A stretch of DNA of 28,468 bases, taken from Dehalococcoidales bacterium (GTDB lineage: Bacteria; Chloroflexota; Dehalococcoidia; Dehalococcoidales; UBA2162). The position numbers and the translations under genes were made by a program. Positions 24,497-28,468 of this stretch are shown here, one piece after another; the first letter of the stretch is position 1; each line of letters opens with the position of its first letter. Below the pieces are notes generated by a model, which searched no databases, was not told the DNA's origin, and saw only the letters and a list, made by a program, of their open reading frames with translations. The stretch lies in the NCBI GenBank assembly GCA_016844285.1, contig JAENIS010000008.1, forward strand, positions 1 through 28,468, written 5' to 3'.

Positions 24497-24512
24497 GCAA
24501 TAAGGAGGTAAG

Positions 24513-26078
24513 ATGAATACTACAGAGTTTCTGACCATCGCCGCAGCAATCTGCCCGGACAAGGTTGCCATCTCCTTTGAGGGTAAAAGGTATACCTTCA
24601 GCCAGCTCAACGAAAGGGCGAACCGGCTCGGCAACGCCCTGTCAAAGCTGGGTGTCAAAAAGGGTGACCGCGTAGCTTCGTTTCAGGTGAACACCAACCA
24701 GTGTGTCGAGATGTATTTTGCCGTGGCCAAGCTGGGTGCTATCCATGTGCCCATCAACTTTCGTGCCAGAGGTAATGAGCTTGCCTATATGCTCAATACC
24801 GCCGACGCCAATACCTTGTTTACCGGTGACCGCTATCTTAGTCTGGTAGACTCCGTAAAATCCACGCTGACTACGGTCAAGAACTACATCTCTCTGGATT
24901 GTCCTCACCAGGGCATGTTGTATTACGAGGATGTGATTGCCAAATCAATCCCGGATGAGATATACACGGAGATTGATGAGAATGATACCACGATATTGAT
25001 GTATACCGCCGGCACTACCGGCTTCCCCAAGGGAGTGATGCTATCGCACAATAGCTTCTCCATCTACGTACTGCAGAATGTCAGTCCGGCTGACCCGGAG
25101 ACGGAAGAGAAGAACATCCTCACCGTGCCTCTCTACCATGTCGCCGGGATTCAGGCAATGATGGCCGCTATCTATGGCGGTCGTACCCTGGTCATGGAGC
25201 GGCAGTTTGAGCCTAAGGAATGGATGGGGCTTGTGCAAAACGAGAAGGTCTCCCGGGCGATGATGGTGCCTACGATGCTGAAGCAACTGCTGGACAACCC
25301 TGACTTTAGCAAATACAATCTGAAGAGTCTAAAAGTCATCACCTATGGTGCTGCCCCGATGCCCCTTGAGGTTATCAAGAAAGCACTGGATTGTTTCCCC
25401 GGCGTTAACTTCATCAATGCCTTCGGGCAAACCGAGACCGCCTCAACCGTTACCATGCTTGGCCCCGAAGACCATGTTATTACCGGAACCCCTGAGGAAA
25501 AAGAGCGGAAACTGAAGCGGCTGTCCTCTATCGGCAAGCCAATGCCGGATGTTGAAATGAGGGTGCTCGATGAGAACGGCAACGAGCTTCCGACCGGAGA
25601 GACCGGGGAGATTGTAGCCCGTGGTCCCAGAGTCATGACCGGCTACTGGAAAGATAAGGAAAAGACCGACAAGACCATTGATAAGGATGGCTGGGTTCAT
25701 ACCGGGGATATGGGTTATAAGGATGAAGAGGGCTATTTCTTTTTGGCCGGCAGGTCAACCGATATGATTAAAAGAGGTGGGGAGTTCATTTCTCCCGAGG
25801 AAGTGGAGATAGTGATGCATTCCCACCCCAAGATTGAAGAGGCAGCCTTAATTGGTATCCCTGATGTGGAGTGGGGTGAAGTGCCGATGTGTGTAGTCGT
25901 TCTCAAGAAAGGGATGACCGCCACCCCTGAGGAGTTAATGGAGTTTTGCCGTAACGAGCTGGCCAGTTTTAAGAGACCGAGGTCAGTAGTCTTCGTTGAC
26001 GAGCTGCCGCGTAATCCTATGGGCAAGGTGCTCAAGCGGGTACTGCGTGAGCAATACGGCAAGAAACCGGCGAGCTAA
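24513..26078 (+). CDS. Acyl-CoA synthetase (AMP-forming), fatty-acid-type ligase
   Basis: It activates a carboxylic acid to its CoA thioester through an acyl-adenylate, using ATP. The 521 residues show the ANL motifs in order: P-loop YTAGTTGFPKGV (164-175), AFGQTET (303-309), TGDMG with Asp399 (397-401), GRSTDMIKRGGEFISPEEVE (413-432), and the C-terminal catalytic lysine Lys505 in NPMGK. A strong AAGGAGGT (24502-24509) precedes ATG 24513. The substrate (medium/long-chain, branched or aromatic acid) cannot be decided from motifs. The crotonases upstream and MeaB downstream favour a role in acid degradation or CoA-ester salvage. Confidence 0.93.
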   Translation: MNTTEFLTIAAAICPDKVAISFEGKRYTFSQLNERANRLGNALSKLGVKKGDRVASFQVNTNQCVEMYFAVAKLGAIHVPINFRARGNELAYMLNTADANTLFTGDRYLSLVDSVKSTLTTVKNYISLDCPHQGMLYYEDVIAKSIPDEIYTEIDENDTTILMYTAGTTGFPKGVMLSHNSFSIYVLQNVSPADPETEEKNILTVPLYHVAGIQAMMAAIYGGRTLVMERQFEPKEWMGLVQNEKVSRAMMVPTMLKQLLDNPDFSKYNLKSLKVITYGAAPMPLEVIKKALDCFPGVNFINAFGQTETASTVTMLGPEDHVITGTPEEKERKLKRLSSIGKPMPDVEMRVLDENGNELPTGETGEIVARGPRVMTGYWKDKEKTDKTIDKDGWVHTGDMGYKDEEGYFFLAGRSTDMIKRGGEFISPEEVEIVMHSHPKIEEAALIGIPDVEWGEVPMCVVVLKKGMTATPEELMEFCRNELASFKRPRSVVFVDELPRNPMGKVLKRVLREQYGKKPAS

Positions 26079-26117
26079 CCATCGTCATAGGAAGAGATTG
26101 CCAATCAGAGTGATGGC

Positions 26118-26134
26118 AAGGAGCGAAGCTCCTT
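26118..26134 (+). repeat. Short hairpin after the acyl-CoA synthetase
   Basis: AAGGAGC (26118-26124) and GCTCCTT (26128-26134) pair around GAA. It is compact and stable but has no T-run; it may help protect or end the synthetase transcript. Confidence 0.45.
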
Positions 26135-26156
26135 AAGTCCTTATTGAACTTGCATA

Positions 26157-26200
26157 CAAGGGAAGGATGAAGGGACAGACACCCCTTCATCCTTCCCTTG
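26157..26200 (+). repeat. Perfect 18-bp inverted repeat
   Basis: Bases 26157-26174 (starting CAAGGGAAGG) and 26183-26200 (ending TTCCCTTG) are perfect complements around ACAGACAC. This is the longest perfect palindrome in the window. It lies in the 213-base gap before the ABC gene. The downstream bases (CGTCTCTC) are not a T-run, so it is not a classic terminator. It could be a factor-assisted terminator, a REP-like element or the trace of a small mobile element. Confidence 0.8.
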
Positions 26201-26291
26201 CGTCTCTCTCATCTGGTAGTAACTCACCAGTGTCCCTACCTCTTGGTGGACAGTATCGGTTATCATAATAGATACTTTAATATGAGGTGTG

Positions 26292-27107
26292 ATGGTTGTG
26301 ATGTCTAGTCCGGATAGCAGCGGGAAATACCCGCCTTTGATAGAGTACAGAAATGTGACCGTGGTACGGAATCGTCGTAAAGTCCTCGACGATATCAGTC
26401 TTTCGATAGATGTCGGTGAGCACGTCGCGATTATTGGTCCTAATGGCGCGGGCAAATCCTCGCTGATTAAGACTATTACCAGGGAGCTTTATCCCGTTGC
26501 GGACAATCCTGGCTCATATCTGCGGATACTTGGCAAAGAACGGTGGGACGTTACTGAGCTGAGAAACCAGATGGGTATCGTTAGCTCGGATGTCGTCAAG
26601 AGTAGTTTTAGCGATTCTTCCTGCCAGGAGATTGTTCTGTCCGGCTTTTTCAGTAGCGCTGGTCTCTGGGCTCACCATAAAGTCACGGCTGAGATGAAAG
26701 AGAAGGCCAGAGAAGTGATGAAGCTCATGGGAATCTCCCGGCTTGGGGAAACCAGCATAGGTGAAATCTCAACCGGGGAATCACGCCTGGTGATGATGGG
26801 TAGAGCGCTGGTCAGGGACCCGCTGACGATGCTGGTGGACGAACCGACTTCCAACCTGGACCTGCAGGCGGCGCGTAAAGTGCGTCGCACGCTGCGTCGA
26901 ATTGCCGGCAGGGGTAAGAATATCGTTATGATAACCCATAACCTGTCCGATATTATTCCGGAGATTCAACGTGTTGTGCTCATCCGTCACGGGAAGGTCG
27001 TGCAAGACGGGGAGAAAGACCGGATTCTGACCGATGGCTCCTTATCCGCCCTTTTCGGAGTGAAACTGGAAGTAGTAAGGCGGGATGGTTATTACTACTG
27101 CTGGTAG
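26292..27107 (+). CDS. ABC-type ATPase, stand-alone (ModF/PhrA/YlmA-like)
   Basis: This is a single nucleotide-binding domain of 271 residues with no membrane segment. Walker A is GPNGAGKSS (49-57), the signature is ISTGES (159-164, a variant of LSGGQ), Walker B is LVDEP (181-185) and the H-loop is His216. The Q-loop region QMGIVSSDVV and the C-terminal LSALFGVKLEVVRRDGYYY resemble the ModF/YlmA group, members of which are often found without a permease. None is encoded here. The start is uncertain: ATG 26292 has GAGG four bases away; GTG 26289, GTG 26298 and ATG 26301 are alternatives. The function is unresolved. Confidence 0.85.
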   Translation: MVVMSSPDSSGKYPPLIEYRNVTVVRNRRKVLDDISLSIDVGEHVAIIGPNGAGKSSLIKTITRELYPVADNPGSYLRILGKERWDVTELRNQMGIVSSDVVKSSFSDSSCQEIVLSGFFSSAGLWAHHKVTAEMKEKAREVMKLMGISRLGETSIGEISTGESRLVMMGRALVRDPLTMLVDEPTSNLDLQAARKVRRTLRRIAGRGKNIVMITHNLSDIIPEIQRVVLIRHGKVVQDGEKDRILTDGSLSALFGVKLEVVRRDGYYYCW

Positions 27108-27119
27108 GAGGTCAGGTGA

Positions 27120-27380
27120 ATGACTGAGCAAGTTTGTGTATACGGCACTAATTGGTGTCCCGATACCGTGCGGTCTAAGCAATGTCTAACCAGGCTGGGT
27201 ATTAAATTCGTTTGGCGTGACATTGAGAAGGATAAAGATGCCTGTGCTTTCGTAGAGCGCACCAATCGGGGAAATCGGAGCGTCCCGACCATCGTATTTC
27301 CGGATGGCTCAATCCTGGTGGAGCCTAGCAACGCCGAATTAGAAAAGAAATGTCGGGAACAAAAAAGTGACCGACATTAG
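27120..27380 (+). CDS. Glutaredoxin-like protein with CPDT motif
   Basis: This is a thioredoxin-fold protein of 86 residues. The active-site motif is WCPDT (12-16): Cys13 is present, but the second cysteine of CxxC is Thr16, so it should act as a monothiol. The cis-proline loop is SVPTIVFPDG, and the end SNAELEKKCREQ matches small bacterial glutaredoxin/mycoredoxin-like proteins. Cys6 and Cys22 are additional. It starts 12 bases after the ABC gene, with GGAGG spanning that gene's stop, and is probably co-transcribed with it. The partner thiol is unknown. Confidence 0.85.
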   Translation: MTEQVCVYGTNWCPDTVRSKQCLTRLGIKFVWRDIEKDKDACAFVERTNRGNRSVPTIVFPDGSILVEPSNAELEKKCREQKSDRH

Positions 27381-27435
27381 AATTGGATAATGACCTCATC
27401 GGATGGTCTGTTGCGAAGGAAGCTGAGAGGTAAAG

Positions 27436-28374
27436 ATGGAGCTGGTAAATAAGGTATTAGCCGGCGATATGCTGGCCGCCGCCAGGCTGATGAGAGGCAT
27501 CGAGGATGAGCTACCCGATGCCCTTGAGGCATTGGAGCAGGTTTATCTTCATACCGGACGTGCTCATATCGTTGGGGTGAGCGGTGCCCCCGGCGCCGGC
27601 AAAAGCACCTTGCTTGGCTGTCTGATTGCTATCTTCAGGCAGAAAGAAATGAAGGTGGGTGTGGTGGCCGTCGACCCGACCAGTCCCTTTACCGGCGGAG
27701 CTATCTTAGGTGACCGGATAAGGATGCAGGGTCTTGGTGTGGACAAAGATGTCTTTATCCGTAGCCTGGCGACCAGAGGCTGGAAGGGAGGCTTATCCAA
27801 AGCCACGGTCAATACCATCCATGTGATGGATGCCATGGGGAAAGACATCATCTTTGTCGAGGCGGTCGGTTCCGGGCAGGGGGAAATTGATATTGCCCGG
27901 GTGGCCGATACGTCTATCGTGGCGCTGGTGCCGGGGATGGGGGATGAGGTGCAGATAATGAAAGCCGGTATCCTGGAAGCAGCCGATATCTTTGTCATCA
28001 ACAAGGCGGACAGAGAAGGTGCGGAGAATTTGAAGGTGAGCCTGGAGGTGATGCTTGAGACCAGAGCCAGGCCTGCCGGCGGGTGGCAGCCGGGTATTAT
28101 CCTGACCGAGGCTATTTCCGGCAAATGCACTGACCAGCTAGCCGAGGAAATCATCAGACACAAAGCCTTCCTCGATGCCAGCGGTGAGCTGGCGAAGCGC
28201 CGTCAAGAAAGGGCACGCCTGGAGCTAATCTGGGCTATCGAAAGCTCGCTGTGGAAGTATATTGAGGCAACTGATAAAGACTACGTTGATAAGCTGGTGG
28301 ATGACCTGGCGCAGCGCAAAACCAATCCTCAATCGGCAGCCGCCAAAATCATTCGCCAGTCAAAGCACGGCTGA
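27436..28374 (+). CDS. meaB: MeaB/ArgK-family GTPase (B12-mutase chaperone)
   Basis: MeaB proteins protect and load adenosylcobalamin-dependent acyl-CoA mutases, mainly methylmalonyl-CoA mutase, using GTP. The 312 residues show Walker A SGAPGAGKST (49-58), the metal and nucleotide segment DPTSPFTGGAILGDRIRM (80-97), the switch region VEAVGSGQGEID (141-152) and NKAD (189-192) for guanine. The switch differs from the common VETVGVGQSE pattern at three positions. Several CoA-mutase systems keep this gene beside the mutase; none is in the window, so it may lie just downstream. GAGAGG (27425-27430) precedes ATG 27436. Confidence 0.9.
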   Translation: MELVNKVLAGDMLAAARLMRGIEDELPDALEALEQVYLHTGRAHIVGVSGAPGAGKSTLLGCLIAIFRQKEMKVGVVAVDPTSPFTGGAILGDRIRMQGLGVDKDVFIRSLATRGWKGGLSKATVNTIHVMDAMGKDIIFVEAVGSGQGEIDIARVADTSIVALVPGMGDEVQIMKAGILEAADIFVINKADREGAENLKVSLEVMLETRARPAGGWQPGIILTEAISGKCTDQLAEEIIRHKAFLDASGELAKRRQERARLELIWAIESSLWKYIEATDKDYVDKLVDDLAQRKTNPQSAAAKIIRQSKHG

Positions 28375-28378
28375 GGCT

Positions 28379-28456
28379 GGTTGGAAATCCAACCCCCTGA
28401 CCCCCTTCCTTCATTAAAGGGGTCAGGGAGGGCGAAGTCTTTGGGGGAAATCCCCC
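28379..28456 (+). repeat. Cluster of three palindromes at the right edge
   Basis: Three inverted repeats lie in a row: GGTTGGA/TCCAACC (28379-28385 and 28388-28394), CCCTGACCCC/GGGGTCAGGG (28395-28404 and 28419-28428) and GGGGGA/TCCCCC (28443-28448 and 28451-28456). The first two abut. No T-run is seen before the window ends. The base composition is like the palindromes after rpsI and between the crotonase genes. It may end the meaB transcript or be part of a repeat family; the window stops inside the region. Confidence 0.6.
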
Positions 28457-28468
28457 TTATTCCCCTTT

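Noticed and set aside
26118..26200. Possible CRISPR or tandem array
   Set aside because: Only two unrelated hairpins; no regularly spaced direct repeats.
27564..28163. 199-residue antisense frame over meaB
   Set aside because: Ser/Pro/Ile-rich shadow; the + strand encodes all MeaB motifs.
1..28468. Undescribed defence, toxin-antitoxin or phage system
   Set aside because: Apart from a few enzymes of uncertain role, every intact gene fits a known core or metabolic family, and no small gene pairs, integrases or nuclease modules were seen.

Overview
This window is the main ribosomal-protein locus of a bacterium, followed by a terminator and a smaller set of housekeeping and acyl-CoA metabolism genes. 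All 47 genes recognised as intact or cut by the window edge lie on the + strand. The protein set (zinc-binding forms of S14, S4, L24, L36 and adenylate kinase, a Gram-positive-like long S12, MeaB next to crotonases), the moderate GC content and the fusA-rpsJ junction without tuf suggest a Chloroflexota member, probably Dehalococcoidia. That placement is an inference from protein style, not from any search.

Region 1 (1-759): the 3' end of a LuxR-type regulator gene, then a 504-base gap. On the minus strand the gap holds two short fragments that read like decayed transposase pieces: an IS3-type C-terminal end and an N-terminal end of another IS type. They are followed by a well-formed sigma-70-type promoter (TTGACA, 17 bases, TAGACT) and a perfect 14-bp hairpin in the leader just before rpsL.

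Region 2 (760-20949): 37 genes in one uninterrupted run: rpsL rpsG fusA, rpsJ rplC rplD rplW rplB rpsS rplV rpsC rplP rpmC rpsQ, rplN rplX rplE rpsN rpsH rplF rplR rpsE rpmD rplO secY adk map infA rpmJ, rpsM rpsK rpsD rpoA rplQ, truA rplM rpsI. These are the str, S10, spc, alpha and L13/S9 operons of other bacteria joined end to end. Many genes overlap or abut, and 11 of the 37 start with GTG or TTG. The longest internal gap (rpsM-rpsK, 103 bases) holds a 10-bp hairpin and an exceptionally strong ribosome binding site. The run builds both ribosomal subunits and adds EF-G, IF-1, the SecY channel, the RNA polymerase alpha subunit, methionine aminopeptidase, adenylate kinase and a tRNA pseudouridine synthase.

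Region 3 (20950-22816): a palindrome and an intrinsic terminator end the run. A TATAAT-containing promoter candidate then precedes a compact three-gene group: a TrmO-like tRNA methyltransferase, an endonuclease III-related HhH-GPD DNA glycosylase lacking the lyase lysine, and a YfcE-type metallophosphoesterase.

Region 4 (22817-28468): two tandem crotonase-family proteins (the first lacks one of the two catalytic glutamates), an acyl-CoA synthetase preceded by an AT-rich operator-like dyad, a stand-alone ModF/YlmA-type ABC ATPase, a CPDT-motif glutaredoxin-like protein and a MeaB-type GTPase. Together these suggest acyl-CoA metabolism that feeds or uses a B12-dependent mutase, which is not in the window. 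Intergenic spaces in regions 3 and 4 hold several GC-rich or long perfect palindromes, with another cluster at the right edge.

I saw no rRNA, tRNA, CRISPR array, phage genes or defence system. Most of the window is conserved core genome. The points most worth a second look are the rpsL leader, the IS remnants, the palindrome family, the altered catalytic residues in three small enzymes, and the acyl-CoA/MeaB group.
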